From assembly GCA_036365455.1 (NCBI GenBank), contig JAWQUS010000010.1:23360501-23424500 (forward strand): a stretch of 64,000 nucleotides of DNA, read 5' to 3'. Positions 1 to 12,589 of the stretch are shown here, piece by piece. Source of the DNA: Macrosoma leucophasiata (lineage: Eukaryota > Arthropoda > Insecta > Lepidoptera > Hedylidae). The position numbers and the translations under genes are program-made. The first letter of the stretch is position 1. Every line of letters begins with the position of its first letter. Below the pieces are notes generated by a model. That model saw nothing but the letters and a program-made list of their open reading frames with translations. It had not been told where the DNA came from and searched no databases.

Positions 1-186
1 TCACGCGACACGAATTCTGATCAAAGTGCAGCAATACTTCTGAAGTTGAACTGTTATTTACGTTACAAAATTGGGGTCAGTTGAAATTATAGTATGATTA
101 ACATTATAAAATTTACCTTTATTTTACTGATAATAATCATAATCATGTTCTATTTCATAATTCATGTTTTATTTTTATTCTACTAA

Positions 187-495
187 CTGCCTCGGTAGCC
201 TAGCGGTAGCAGGCCACTACTATAACGCTGAAGTCCTGGGTTCGATTCCCGGGTAGGGGGTTATCAGAGAGAATGGTGTAAAGTCCTTTATCTCTGGTTC
301 TATTGGGATTTTTCCATTTTCTGGAAGTTTCCCAGTATCTTGAAGTTTGGTAATGTGCCCGGAGATGTCAACAGGCTCGCCACCTGTTACATGGGCCAAA
401 AACGTACCCGGCGAATCGTGGGTGTTTGCATGTAGGCTTGAATGCATACATTTACCTCTGCCTACCCTTTCGGGATTACAGGCGTGTAGTAACGT
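187..495 (+). mobile_element. SINE family S2 (tRNA-headed), full length
   Basis: The 5' end is a tRNA-like head with A box TAGCCTAGCGGTAGCA and B box GGGTTCGATTCCCGGG, an internal pol III promoter. A conserved body follows (TTCCATTTTCTGGAAG, GGTAATGTGCCCGGAGATG, CGCCACCTGTTACATGGGCC) and the element ends TTACAGGCGTG-AGT-ACGT. Five long copies in this window define the limits. Confidence 0.85.
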
Positions 496-670
496 TATTT
501 TTATCCTTAAGAAAGTTTCAAAATCACAATATTTCTATTTACACCACAGATAGATATATCCCATAGATAGAAACAAATTTGAGAGGTAACCAAAGAGGAG
601 CGTGAAAAGGAGATTTTTAACGTTTTCGTAGGTTTTCGCGAGCTTCATACATTGTAGAAATTAAACTTGG

Positions 671-832
671 GGATTTTCTCGCGTATACAACACTCCCAAA
701 CTTCTTCATACACCCGACGTTTCGGTCGCTTTCCAGCTACCATTCAGTCAGCCCGTGACCACGGTAGCTGGAAAGCGACCGAAACGTCGGGTGTATGAAG
801 AAGTTTGGGAGTATTGTATACGCGAGAAAATC
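671..832. repeat. foldback element, family F1 (copy 1)
   Basis: Arms 671-741 and 763-832 are almost perfect inverted repeats around a 21-bp loop. They carry CCGACGTTTCGGTCGCTTTC and CTCGCGTATACAA. The same arm core recurs at 20004-20518. Confidence 0.85.
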
Positions 833-1034
833 CGCAAGGAGATTTTTAGCTTTGGTGCCGTTAAGTATCTACCTCCACTAAATCTATACTGCCTTTATAA
901 GATCACACCCGTAGCCACCAGGAGCATTCATCACATCCAAATATGTAATCATAATTTTGTATGGGAGCTTTGTGTTCACTTAACTCATTTAAATATTTGC
1001 GGCAAATGGCAGGCACTGGGTTGCCTATCAAAAC

Positions 1035-1145
1035 ATTTTTTGATCGGCAACCCAGTGGATAATATATTCTCTTGATTATAAATATGCGTAAAAATAGGTT
1101 TGCAGCATATCTGGATGAACGAAATGATTCTGCAGTGGGATCTTA
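1035..1145 (+). repeat. dispersed repeat shared with 61385-61533
   Basis: ATAATATATTCTCTTGATT, GGTTTGCAGCATATCTGGAT and AACGAAATGATTCTGCAGTG match 61400-61520. A hairpin with 12-bp arms (CACTGGGTTGCC / GGCAACCCAGTG, 1015-1058) lies at its left edge. Confidence 0.65.
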
Positions 1146-1320
1146 AACCTATAATCACTTGCTGCTAAACGGCAGTGTTCATCACTATCGTGTTCCGCTC
1201 GGGTGGTAATGTACGACCTTGCAACTTCTGGAACAGAGGCATTACAATTTAAGGCTCAGGATTGATTGAAATCAGTTTTTACGTAGATGTTTATACGCTT
1301 ATCATCATGAACTGTATTAT

Positions 1321-1608
1321 ACTGGTGATAGAGTTCCAGTGTAGGAGCTCGAGTGCGTAGGCACCACCGCATTACCTAACTTCTCTGCCGCTAAATGGTA
1401 GTGTTCAGCACTATCGTGTTCCGGTTAGGTGGTAATACTCGTATATGGCCTCGTAATTATATCACAGAGACAGAACACCTAAGGTCTCAAGGGTGGCAAC
1501 TCATCTGCATTTTGACCCCTGGTTTTTGTGTAGATGTCTATAGGCTGCAGTGATCACTTAACATCAATGTGAACTGCATGCTTATTTATCACCTTTGTAA
1601 CATAAAAG
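1321..1608 (+). mobile_element. SINE-like family S1, full length; fragment just upstream
   Basis: About 290 bp from ACTGGTGATAGAGTTCCAGTG to TTGTAACATAAAAG. The family consensus begins ACTGGTGGTAGAGCTCCAGT, carries TAAATGGTAGTGTTCAGCAC, GCATCTGCATTTTGACC and TATAGGCTGCAGTCATCACT, and ends TTACATAAAAAA. A partial copy at 1159-1319 precedes it in tandem. I see no convincing pol III boxes, so S1 may be a LINE-derived non-autonomous element instead. Confidence 0.8.
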
Positions 1609-1679
1609 AATTGTAATGGTGTACTTCTTAGCCACTTCATCACGTAAAAACTTTACAATGTCTTACTGATTCTTAACGC

Positions 1680-1930
1680 TTCTATTTTCTGCACCGTGCG
1701 TATTCGATGCAAGGCGGAAAATGATTACAGCATCATTGATAGCATTAGAAACGAGTTTTCAGCGAAGGGTGGCAGACGTATGAAATTGAAAGGTATGCAA
1801 GTAAAATCCGGGTATAGAATAGAGTGTTGGGTCCGAGTCAATAAACTTGGCTGGGCGGGCGCGCTAGAAATAGCGCGGGCGAGACGGCGCGGCGGGTACC
1901 GACAGCACATCAAGTCGCAATAAATTTTAT
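1680..1930. other. GC-rich island, unassigned
   Basis: A GC-rich stretch in AT-rich surroundings, with GGGCGGGCGCGCTAGAAATA and GACGGCGCGGCGGGTACC. At 1860-1877 CGCGCTA-GAAA-TAGCGCG could form a tetraloop hairpin. An open frame of 75 codons (1696-1923) has no recognisable domain. It could be a promoter-proximal island, a repeat or an exon; I cannot decide. Confidence 0.4.
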
Positions 1931-2211
1931 ACAGGTTGACTTTTTTGTTGTACGAAATTTTGGTGTTTGGCAAAAAATGTATGATGCGTATTTTTCATTT
2001 TTGTTATTTTCTTATCGATTTTAATTGTTTGCAAAAGTGTTTTAACTTAACTTATTGCGTTACTTATGAATGAAATGTGCTCATATTGTAAAGAGCAGGC
2101 GTAAAGTGTGATGATGTAGGGTGCGCAAACTAGCGGGAGGACAGAACGGCGTCGATGCTATAATTAATTCATGAACAGATCACAGAAGATATATTCCACC
2201 TGAAGAAACAA

Positions 2212-2524
2212 CTGCCTCGGTAGCCTAGTGGAAGCAGCCCACTACTACTACTACGCTGAGGTCCTGGGTTCGATTCCCGGGTAGGGGATTATCAAAAATA
2301 ATGGTATTAGTACATTTATCGCTGGTTCTATTGGGCTTTTTCCATTATCTGGAAATTTCCCAGTACCTCGAAGTTTGGTAATGTGCCTGGAGATGTCAAC
2401 AGGCTCGCCACCTGTTACATGGGCCAAAAACGTACCCGGCGAATCGTGGGTGTTTGCATGTATGCTTGAATGCATGCATTAACCTCTGCCTACCCCTTCG
2501 GGGATTACAGGCGTGAAGTTACGT
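2212..2524 (+). mobile_element. SINE family S2, full length
   Basis: Same limits and boxes as 187-495: CTGCCTCGGTAGCCTAG at the 5' end, GGGTTCGATTCCCGGG, and GATTACAGGCGTGAAGTTAC at the 3' end. Confidence 0.85.
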
Positions 2525-3662
2525 GTGAAAGAACATTTTCACTGTCACAATTTCGTCAGTTCTGACTGTATGCTTCGGATTTTTGCTGCAACTTGCGTTT
2601 CAAGCTGCTACTGACTGTGTACTTGAAAATTATATTCCTTCTTGTGCATCAATCATTTTTAGTCTAAAAATATACTATAGGGACTACTCCAGTACCGAAA
2701 CCACTGCTTGATACTGCTAAAATTCCTCCTGATTCTGATACACAAGAATATACAATGTCAGATCTTTATCAAATTCGGGTGACTCAAGGGTGTATTTTAT
2801 ATCTACACGTGTATTTTATATTTATGAAAAAAAAAATTCACACCTTCGGATAAATGCCATTGTTATGTTATGGTACAATTGGTTTTACATATAAATAGCT
2901 TTTAACTTGCACAAATATCGAAAATAAATCTTAATGACAACAAGCCTTAATCAAAAAAATATATAGTAGAACATAAAAAATACATATTTACGATCGCAAC
3001 ACACTTACTGATTCTCGCAACCGAATCGACTCCAAAAAATAATGATTTAGGCCAAATGATATTCTTTTCACAATTCTCGTGTTAAACGATAAATATTTCC
3101 CATCGAAAAATTTTTATTTTTATCTTCACAAACTCTATATCACTCAGCGCGGAAACACTTAATTAAATCAAAGATGGTGTTGCGTCACTACTTTACGATG
3201 TTTCCTCGATATAATTTAACTATAGCTAAAGCGAAACCGCGAACTGATCGTAACGTTTTAAGTACGATGTAACACTGTTAAATAAACAATGTTAACAATA
3301 ACACTGTCATAGTACGGGTTGATAACAAATCCTATTAAAAACTGTAACCAAATTAATAAACAGATCCACTGCCTCTTATGTAAGATTTTGTATTGTTTAC
3401 ACTGTTTTATCCGGTATGGGACAGTGAATGGATTTACTTATTTATATTATGACAGTGGCAGACAAATACACAGTTCTCCCTGATGATAAGTGAATACTGC
3501 ACACTAGACATTTACATAAAAACCGATGGTCAAAATACAGGGTGACAGATGCTTTGCTACTCCTAAAGTCTTAGTGGTTTTGCTTTATGACAATAGGTAT
3601 TACGAAACCTATATTACCAAAACACGTTCGTTTTCTTTAGACTGTGATATTACTGGGGAATC
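2525..3662. other. AT-rich, nothing recognised
   Basis: No coding signal, no repeat matched elsewhere in the window. Confidence 0.6.
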
Positions 3663-3737
3663 AGAACGCCATGGTCCGGAATAACCATTAGGCGGCAGAT
3701 AAATTAGGTAATGTGTTGGTGGCGTAGCCCAACATTT

Positions 3738-4210
3738 AAAAGGAGATGTTGCAAAAATGTATGGACCTCCGGCCATGTATTGCACACAATATCATTAAAC
3801 AGGCAAAATCAATATAAAACGTTTTTTACTGCATATTTTCACTCATTTAGCTTTGTTTGCAGTTACAAAACATAATTTGCAGTTAGAATTGCAACTCAAA
3901 ACTAACATGGCGAATATGGCGGGCGATGTCATTTTGACATTTTCATTTTTGAAATTGTATTTTGATTATAGAACTTGGAGAAAAAAGTAATATTTTCTAA
4001 ATACTATCAAAATCGATTGATCCCAAGTGTCTGTATCGCCGCCATGTTTAACATAGTTGAAAATGATAAAATCGTTTGAATTAAATGTGGTTGTAACTCT
4101 AAAATATATTCTTGAACAAATTAATTGTAATTTTTTTGGATTCTTCTTTAATTTACCCATTTTTTGAGGACATGTACGAACCAGGGCCGAGCTCGCAACA
4201 TCTCCTTTAT
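3738..4210. repeat. imperfect inverted-repeat (MITE-like) element
   Basis: AAAGGAGATGTTGC at the left end is matched by GCAACATCTCCTTT at the right. Inside, ATGGCGGGCGATG near 3918 faces ATCGCCGCCAT near 4034. Confidence 0.55.
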
Positions 4211-4639
4211 CACCAAGTTGTTCTTGTTGTATCTGTGACAATGATTGATTTGATAGAACAGATCAAAATACATTACTCTGCCTTCCTATTCGCACAGGAA
4301 TATTGGATAATTATATTATTAAATATTAAAAGAATGGTCAAACCCAAAAAGGCCTGCTGTTAACACTTAACAGCTAGTATAAACAATAAATTTTGATGAC
4401 TATTAAAATTATAATAAACATATTTGAGGCGCTGAATGGTTTTGGCAGGTTGCTATACAAAATTACGTTCCGATGTCGTGGTAATATTTTATGCTCGTGT
4501 ATACAAATCCAAGGTTATTTTTTGACAGATGTGATCTTTATCGCATATTATACTCTAATATTTTTGATATAATTATTTCCATCATCCAAATTTTGCTAAG
4601 CAATATTTTAAATGTTAGTATGTCTTCAAATAAATGTCT

Positions 4640-4962
4640 TAGTAGTTTAGTATAGACTACTGCTATACCCGGTCGGGTAGTGTGATAGGTGACCGCTAGT
4701 GGCAAATTAAATGCGCGTTTCCGTGCTTCGGAGGGCACGTGTAGCCGTCGGTCCCGGTTGCTATCGATAGATAGCAGTCGTTAAACCTTGTCGGAGGCCT
4801 TATGGGCGGTTTGAAAACATCCGACACCGGGTTGGCCACTAACCCGTTTCTCCACCAATCCGCATTGGAGCAGCGTGGTGGAGTACGCTCCAGGCCTCCC
4901 CCCAAAGAGGGGAGAGACTCGTGCCCAGCAGTGGGACGTATATTGAGTTGCCATTATTACTG
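4640..4962 (+). mobile_element. LINE tail, family LC (copy 1)
   Basis: Contains GTTAAACCTTGTCGGAGGCC, AAAACATCCGACA, GGCCTCCCCCCAAA and the terminal CCCAGCAGTGGGACGTAT followed by a degenerate ATT tail. The CCCAGCAGTGGGACGTATA ending is a common lepidopteran LINE 3' end. It shares about 300 bp with 52720-53094. Confidence 0.75.
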
Positions 4963-4995
4963 CTATACCTTGTCTTCGGATTGGCTCAAAAGATA

Positions 4996-5470
4996 ACTAG
5001 AAGACAGAACAACGGGTGTGGAGAACGAAGAGCTGGCTGTGTTTATCTTACCAGATTTCAGCAATGCTTTTAATAATCTAGATGATGACATGTTACTAGC
5101 GATTTTACATTCTCTTGGTTGATTTGTTTCTTAGTTACTTGTTTGGTCGCCGGTAGCGTGTATGAGTGAACGATACATTGTCTACTTGGTGCACCGTTAC
5201 TGCCGCTGGTATACTGCAGGGTGGCGTGATGTCCCCCTTCCATTTCACTACTTTCGTTAACATTATTTCTTGAAACCTTACGTCTTTCTCCTATTGTATA
5301 TTGACGACCTGCAAATTTACCACCATGCTATATTAACTTTGAATGAAGCCATCCAAATTGTGAATAAAGAGTTCCAAATCCAAATGGACACATTTCCAAT
5401 TTCCAAATGGAGTCAGTATTCAAATAGATTCAGAGAATCGTTGTTAGCAGATCTCTGATGCTTTTGAAAA
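4996..5470 (+). mobile_element. fossil reverse transcriptase fragment (non-LTR)
   Basis: Although full of stops, two RT blocks are readable: a block A-like FSNAFNNLDDDMLLAILHSLG and, after a gap, ILQGGVMSP and a block C-like YIDDLQIYHHA near 5305. The order and spacing match the palm domain of a LINE RT. Start and end are approximate. It lies just after an LC tail but need not belong to the same element. Confidence 0.6.
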
Positions 5471-6880
5471 CTGACTAAATTAGGTATTTTACTACAAACA
5501 ATTCTCGATAATACATTAACACCATTTGTTTTAAGATTTCATATAAATACTTCGTTGGTTAAGTTCAAATCAAAAGTTACCAATTGATCTGCTAACCGTA
5601 CCCAACTTCTTTCTTTTTCCCTTACTAGCACTGGAATTGAGACATTACATGCTTTCATACAGATGGGAGACGAGTGGGCATCTCGTAACAGAGTTTTCAT
5701 GAACACTTATCACGTGTTATCAAAGTGATGGGCACCTGAAGAGTGCCAAGTGTCATCGTGTTAACAAGTTTTTATAGGGTTCCGTGCTTCAAAAGGAAAG
5801 TACTTTAAGTCACTCGTGCATCAGTTTGTCTGTCTGCCTATTTTTACATTTGTCATAGACGATTTTCTCTGATAGTACTTACTGGACCAATTGAGTTTTT
5901 TTTTATCTATTTTTTTTTTTGGGACTTTTATAATTATGTAAATACGACATGTCAGTCCCATCGCATACACAAATATCTGGATTACAATTAAGTAGATATA
6001 ACATTTATTAATTACACATTGATACAGTCACTTATACTGACTGACATGATGGAACAGCGCGTGCGCTGCTGTCGATGTAGGATCGGCGACCATCTGATGA
6101 AACATTGCTAGATCAGACTATCTCTCACGCAATCGTGCCAATAGAGTTGAAATTTGGTACATAAGTGTAGATTAGTGATCTAAAACAAGTTCGTGTAATC
6201 AAAAATAAAGTATGTCAACACATTGTGTGACACTTTTAGTAGATAAATTAGCCAATACTGCTAATAGTACCTATATACCAAAAAAACTGCTGTAATTTGT
6301 TCTGGCAGTCTAGGCAATCTCTGATTGCACAGAACTCTGCATGTGGTGCCGACTCCACTTGGCCGGTTATTCATATCATGAAAATGGCAATCAAGCATAC
6401 AGTTCACTTTAATGGTAACTGAATTCTGTAGCCTACATAAAACACCAGAACAAGTTACGATTCAGGAGTAGTAAAACATTTAAATTTTTTGCCTACCCCT
6501 TCGGGGAATACACGACATACTCGGCGTGACGCTTTACATATATTTACATATATTTTTATCTTGTTTGACATGTATATCAATTGTTATACACTTTAATTTA
6601 TTTTGTTTGTTTTTGACGTGTCATAAGAGGTGCCTGTCACCCTAAATGAATAAATGAGTTTCTGATTCTGATTCTGCTAATCACCTCAGCACCGCCTAAA
6701 CTTGTCAGCGTTATTGTCGCACTTACAAAATAACTAAATAAAATATTCTTTGGTAAAAAAAAGGAATGCTGTTCACGCGCTCAACAACGCTTTTCCGTCA
6801 CCGTAATGAACTGCTTACTTTATAGTGAAATATCTGATGTCCGCGACTTCACGGCGTAAATTCAAAATAAACAAATGTTT

Positions 6881-7180
6881 ACTGGTGGTAGAGTTCCAGT
6901 GATGGAGCTCGCGGGCGTAGGCACCACCGCATTACCTAATATACTTGCCGCTAAATGGTAGTGTTCAGCACTATCGTGTTCCGATCAGGTGGTAATGTAC
7001 GGCCCTGTAATTTCAGGCACAGAGGCATATCACCTAATGCCTCAGGAGTGGCAGCGCATCTGCATTTTGACCTCTGGTCATTGTGTGGGTGTCTATAGGC
7101 TGCAGTCATCACTTAACATCAATGTGAACTGCATGCTTGTTTGCCACTTTTATTACATAAAAAAAAAAAATTAAAAAAAA
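6881..7180 (+). mobile_element. SINE-like family S1, full length
   Basis: Complete copy ending in a long A tail (7157-7180). Confidence 0.85.
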
Positions 7181-8900
7181 TGTTCGTCCCCTATTTTCCA
7201 ATCCTAAGTATTAAACGTTCGAAAAAGCTATAATGCAAAATTTCAAGAAAATCGATTATCGAATCGATCGAACAGTATTTAGGAAATCTTTTTTGCTCAT
7301 ACATATTACACGGTTCTTTTACATATTCAGATTTGGGGATTGATTGTCAGCCAGTGAATCAGGACATTTCTTGTCATGTATTGACAGTGAAATGGCCTAA
7401 TATGGACGTGAAAATCTGTTTTGTGAAAATAAACTTAAAATTTTCGTTAGAACAATAATTTTGTCGATTGCTTATTTTAAGCAATATTTCTTTGAACTAA
7501 AAGTGCAACGATCAGGTCATATAAATTTGCACCTTATTTTGACTATATTTGACTAACATTCATATTATCAACACGTTCTTTAGACTGTGTTAACACTATG
7601 AACTTTTTGCTAGGTATATATAAATCTCGTGATGACGGCGACTTAATGCGGGTTTTGTCTGCAGGGAGTTGTCGCTGGAATTTCCCAATAAGACACCCTT
7701 ATGACCAGAACTCTAGCAACTCTTTGTTTGTAAAACTTGGCAGGTACTGCGTCGGAAATTTAAATTCCCACCGACTGGAGCACCAGAGAGGTATTGCAAT
7801 TCACAAATAATTTGAATAAATTATTAAAAATTTCTCTCGTGTAAAATTAAACTAAAATTACTTTTTGAAATCAGCCCGTGGTTTTGGTCGATTATAGGCT
7901 GCAGTCATCACTTAACATCAATGTGAACTGAATGCTTGTTTACCACTTCCATTACATTAAACAAATGTGAATTGCATGTTTTTTTCCCAATCATCAAATG
8001 TTTTTATGCACCTGTACATATTATCCATAAGTATTACCGTAGCTGTGACGTAGCAGATAATTAGGGTAACGCGATTTCATTACGTCCTCGACCTCCAATG
8101 AACTCTACCACCAGTGAAACTTTCAAAAGAAATGAAAATTCAAAAACCGTTAACAATTTCCAATCATAATCTTCAAAGGAAAACCTATTAGCTTCACTTA
8201 TTTTTACTTGCTAATAGACTGCTAACATAAACATCATCTATTTTGATCCCATACAAAATTGAATGGGAGTTATAAACTGCGAGAAACTCAAGAAATCAAC
8301 TTCGACGGTTATAGCACCACTTTGTTATTTCTTGACGTCCACAAGTGAACTGAGATGTCTTTATTTGTACAATAAATAAATTATTGAGTTTTGCTTCCAT
8401 TTCTACCGATTTTCTTTGTAATAACAAAAGCTGATTGAATACGTCCGTAATGTTACTGAGCGTAATGTGAATGTTCTTAAAATTTTCTGTTAGATTTTGA
8501 TTGTGTACTGAATTATGACAAATATTCAATTTTATTACCTGTTCCGGTATTGGATTGGTAAACATTTACAGTTTCTATACATAACGAAAACAGAGAAATC
8601 AATAAAAGCTAAGGCAAAGTCTTTGCAATTCAAGAACACGGTTGACGTTTGGTTGTGATGAGTGTATGTACAAGTTAGAATGCATGTGTGCAAGCCAGAG
8701 CGATCACTTGACTGGCCGCTCCTACGACGCCTCCGACAGACATACACACATTACACACTGACACTCCGTTCGTGTACACAGTATTACGTCTAACTACAAG
8801 CAAACGCTAATCGCAGTCGTGAATGGAAAGAATTATAAAACTTTAGATAAATTGTATGAGTCTCCAGGTAGGTCAAAGACATTTTCTGAATTATTATGTT
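7181..8900. other. unassigned apart from a short S1 piece
   Basis: Only 7878-7962 (S1) is recognised. Open frames up to 89 codons on both strands show no domain and no codon bias. Confidence 0.55.
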
Positions 8901-8902
8901 AA

Positions 8903-8946
8903 TGACCTATTTGGTCATGTTCATGACCTACCATGACCAAATAGGT
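8903..8946. repeat. hairpin with 16-bp perfect arms
   Basis: GACCTATTTGGTCATG and CATGACCAAATAGGTC around a 12-bp loop, at the 5' edge of an LD tail. Confidence 0.9.
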
Positions 8947-9120
8947 CGAGTTCTGTCTGATGGTGGGGTCAAAAGTCTTAGGAATCGGCGTGCATGTATG
9001 AAGAGAATGATGAAGGTAGACGAGGCACGAGAGGTTTGTCTGAACCGGGATATCTGGCGCTCTACACTCTCTGCCTACCCCGTTAGGGAACTGGCGTGAA
9101 GATACATACATACATACATT
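8945..9120 (+). mobile_element. LINE tail, family LD, with (ATAC)n end
   Basis: AAATAGGTCGAGTTCTGTC through CTCTCTGCCTACCCCGTTAG and GGCGTGAAGATACATACATAC. A weaker copy is at 30522-30690; short pieces are at 13010-13095 (+), 19540-19606 (-) and 53888-53942 (-). Confidence 0.65.
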
Positions 9121-9749
9121 ATGTTAATTTGTGCATATTTTTAGTACATCTCTGCGTACCTTCTTCACGTACTAAAATTTCTATTTCTGCCAGTGAATGA
9201 CAAAGAATGTCCCATATTTTTACTTAAGAGAGTATGTAATATTCTGTTGATTGATATCTATTTTTATTGACAAGTATTTTTGGACCATTATATATTTTAT
9301 TTTGTTTACTTTGACATATTAATCAACGTATCAGTTGTTATTCGGTTTAATTTTTAATTTTATAATTTGACCTATCACAAGCAAATTGTTATTATTTCCA
9401 AGTGATTAAAAAAAATTTTGAGTTTGAGTTTAAATTATATTGTTTACATCATTCAGATTTTAATAGTCATAAAAAAACAATACCCACAAAACAATTTAGT
9501 ACTTTAAATGATTCCTGTAATCACAAAAAAAAAGTATCAGGTCAGGCGCAGAAGTAATGCGAGCGCTAAATATGTCACGGTTACTACTTAATTTGACAAA
9601 TTGTAAACATTTAAGAGGTTGTCGGCACGGTTGCCACTTTCTCGGATTTCTTTATAAATAAATATTCGCTTGGCGTAATCGTGTAAGTGAGCTTTTTCGT
9701 ATTTTTTGTGGTAAATTTTGTGGAAAAATAATAACGTAGTGCTTTATAA
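9121..9749. other. AT-rich, nothing recognised
   Basis: A TTGAGTTTGAGTTTAAAT ending near 9418-9436 resembles one at 19390-19413 and may be an old LINE 3' end. Confidence 0.5.
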
Positions 9750-10050
9750 GTATCATCATCATCATCGTCATTTCAGCCGAAAAGCATGCATGGACAATAT
9801 GCTCTCCCAAAGATTGCCACATCGATCAGTCCTGGGCCGGTCAAGCAGCGATTGGTTGCGACGTTCACTTCATACTTCGGTGTTCTGCGAGTATTGCTTT
9901 GGTTCTCATGCGGATTGCCCCATTTCTGATTCGATCTCGCAGGGAATCTGTCATATTATTATCTCTCCATTGCTCTCCGCGTAACCTTGAGCCATTTCAT
10001 GATGCCCATAATGCGCAACCACGTTTCAGTTTCAGTATTTCATCACTGGC
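9750..10050 (-). mobile_element. LINE tail, family LB (old copy)
   Basis: An (ATC)n run is followed by a TTTCAGCCGAAAAGCATGCA-like body, a diverged form of the sequence at 39520. With the microsatellite taken as the 3' tail, the element is on the minus strand. Related short pieces lie at 17297-17350 and 59883-59942. Confidence 0.55.
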
Positions 10051-10702
10051 ATCACACTACGGTAAATTGGACGAGAAGGAGCTCTTCCAAACTGCCCAAC
10101 CCAGTTGGGCAATATTTGGGAGTAAAGTTTATAAATGTAGGAACTTGGTATTGAAACAAAATTCTTAGATATTTGTAATTATATATTTTTACATATATTA
10201 CTTGACATTGTAATATATGTAGGTAACACTATTGTAAAAATATACATTGTTGTCATCATCTTTCTTTTCTTTCGCCTTTGATTTCGTCTATAGAAACTTC
10301 TAGATATTGCATTCGGGATATAAATCTTATGTAACGCTAACTTCATTCATTAATATCTATTCTGAGTAGCAGTCATTAAGTGGGGGCGCCGTCGGTCACC
10401 GAGGCCCGTGGTATATTTAGCGGGACCGACTTTTTACGTCTGACGGTATTTTGGTTTCAGAACCGTTTCGGTGCAATTGATGAAAATGAACGATTAATTT
10501 TGGTTCTGTTATTGATAGCGATATTGTCGATATTGTTTTTCATAAAAATAACTTTTTCTTTTGTTTTTTACCACTTTTCTTTCCCTGAATAGATTTTTAG
10601 GATCCTTTATACGTCACAGATTCGCTTTGTTATTCGATTCGCATGGAAAAAAAACGATAACCAACACTTTATTGTTAGGTACCTACGTAACAAATATTTT
10701 TT

Positions 10703-10992
10703 ACGGGTGGTAGAGCTCCAGTGACGGAGCTGGCGGGCGTAGGCACCACCGCATTACCTTATATACGAGTACTTGCCGCTAAATGGTAGTGTTTAGCACT
10801 ATCGTGTTTCGGTCAGGTGGTAATGTACGGCCCTGTAATTTCCGGCACAGAGACATAACACCTTAGGCCTCCGGAGTGGTAACGCAACTGCATTTTGACC
10901 TTGGTCTTTGTGTAGGTGTCTATAGGCTGCAGTCATCACTTAACATCAATGTGAACTGCATGCTTATTTGTCACTTCCATTATATAAAAAAA
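10703..10992 (+). mobile_element. SINE-like family S1, full length
   Basis: Complete copy from GGTGGTAGAGCTCCAGTGAC to an A tail. Confidence 0.85.
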
Positions 10993-11227
10993 GGTGTCAA
11001 ACATGTAGTTCACATGTACTGTTATTGATTACTGCTTTTAGAAATTTATATAATAACAAGCTGTTGCCCGCGTCTTCGCCCGCGTGGGTGTCGTTTTATA
11101 ATCCTGAATTTTCTTTTGCTATAAACCTCACGGAGCCCGAGACCTTTCCAACGAATGAAAAACCGTGGAAATCGGTTCGTGCGTTCTGGAGTTATAGCGT
11201 CGGGAAGGAAAACCCGACTTATTTTTA

Positions 11228-11846
11228 GGGTTCCGTACCTTAAAAGGAAAAAAGGAACCCTTATAGGGTCACTCGTGCGTCTGTCTGTCTGTCCGTTTGT
11301 CACAGCCAATTTGCTCCGAAACTACTCGACCGATTGAGTTGAAATTTGATGAATATATGTAAATTGGTGACCCAAAGATGAACACGTCAAGTAAAATAGT
11401 AAATTTTAAACAGGGAAACCACTTTCGCGGGGTAAATCAGAAAATTTTAAAAAAAAATCTTAAACTGTGTCGTGTGTCATATCAAAAGAAAGAGGTTGTT
11501 GTCAGCATATCAGATATATATTTTTTTTAATTTTTGGATAAACAAATTTGAAGTTATTTAAGAAAAACGACGAAAATTGACCATTCCCCCCTATCTCCGA
11601 AACTACTGAACTTAAAATTTTGAAAAAAATGTGGAAAATAGTTCTTTGCCTACTTTAAAACCTATAAGAAGTTTGAGTATTCAAATTAAATCGAGAATTC
11701 TTAATTATATAACCCCCCCTGCCGGTACCACCGTAACCGCTATGTCCCTGCATTTAAAATCTGTAATATTTTCGAAAATATTTATTTAAATTACGGAACC
11801 CTCACCACGCGAGTCGAACTCGCACTTCGTCCGGTTTTTATATTAT
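11228..11846 (-). repeat. dispersed repeat N2 (complete, reversed)
   Basis: Starts GGGTTCCGTACCTTAAAAGG and GTGCGTCTGTCTGTCTGTCC, ends TTACGGAACCCT then CGAACTCGCACTTCGTCCGG. Fragments of the same family: 5777-6250, 16805-17165 and 52535-52700, each with ATCACTCGTG or GTCACTCGTG followed by GTCTGTC-like steps. Another repeat piece (11059-11225, CAAGCTGTTGCCCGCGTCTTCG) precedes it. Confidence 0.6.
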
Positions 11847-12018
11847 AGACTAGAGGTCAACATGCAAATGTCATCCTGTGGGATTTGTTTTGTATACATA
11901 CGCCGCTCTATTAAAGGGATGGGACTGTAAATCTCCTTTAGGAACATCTTGATGGCAAGACATAAAGTGAAATAGAGAGGAAGATGAAACTCAGCCCTAT
12001 ACTAGAATACTACGTTTT

Positions 12019-12303
12019 ACTGGTGGTAGAGCTCCAGTGACGGAGCTCGCGGGCGTAGGCACCACCGCATTACCTAATATACTTGCCGCTAAATGGTAGT
12101 GTTCAGCACTATCGTGTTCCGGTCAGGTGGTAATCTATGGCTCTGTAATTTCCGGCACAGAGGCGTAACACCTGATGCCTCAGGAGTGGCAGCGCATCTG
12201 CATTTTGACCTCTGGTCATTGTGTGGGTGTCTATAGGCTGCAGTCATCACTTAACATCAATGTGAACTGCACGCTTGTTTGTCACTCATATTACATAAAA
12301 AAA
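12019..12303 (+). mobile_element. SINE-like family S1, full length
   Basis: Complete copy close to the family consensus, ending TTACATAAAAAAA. Confidence 0.85.
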
Positions 12304-12589
12304 TACTAGTTCTACTTCTATTATTACTTAGCCTCCGAGGCAGTATAAAAAATAAATAAAATTTTGTTCATGCTTACGAAAAAACAAACAAACATTTAGT
12401 TTCCATCTAAAAGCACATCACAACAGTTTTATAAAGCGTCAATAGTAAACTCTTATTTGTGTCTTTGATGGATTTATGAGATTTCATTTCATTGAGATCA
12501 TAAAATAAACCGAACATCGATAAATAATACGAGCAACAAATCAATGTATTTTTGGAGTACCCACTGTAGTATTTTTTTTAATAGAATAG

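Noticed and set aside
220..447. Small proteins from S2 elements (both strands, repeated at each copy)
   Set aside because: They recur at every S2 copy and are frames across a tRNA-derived SINE.
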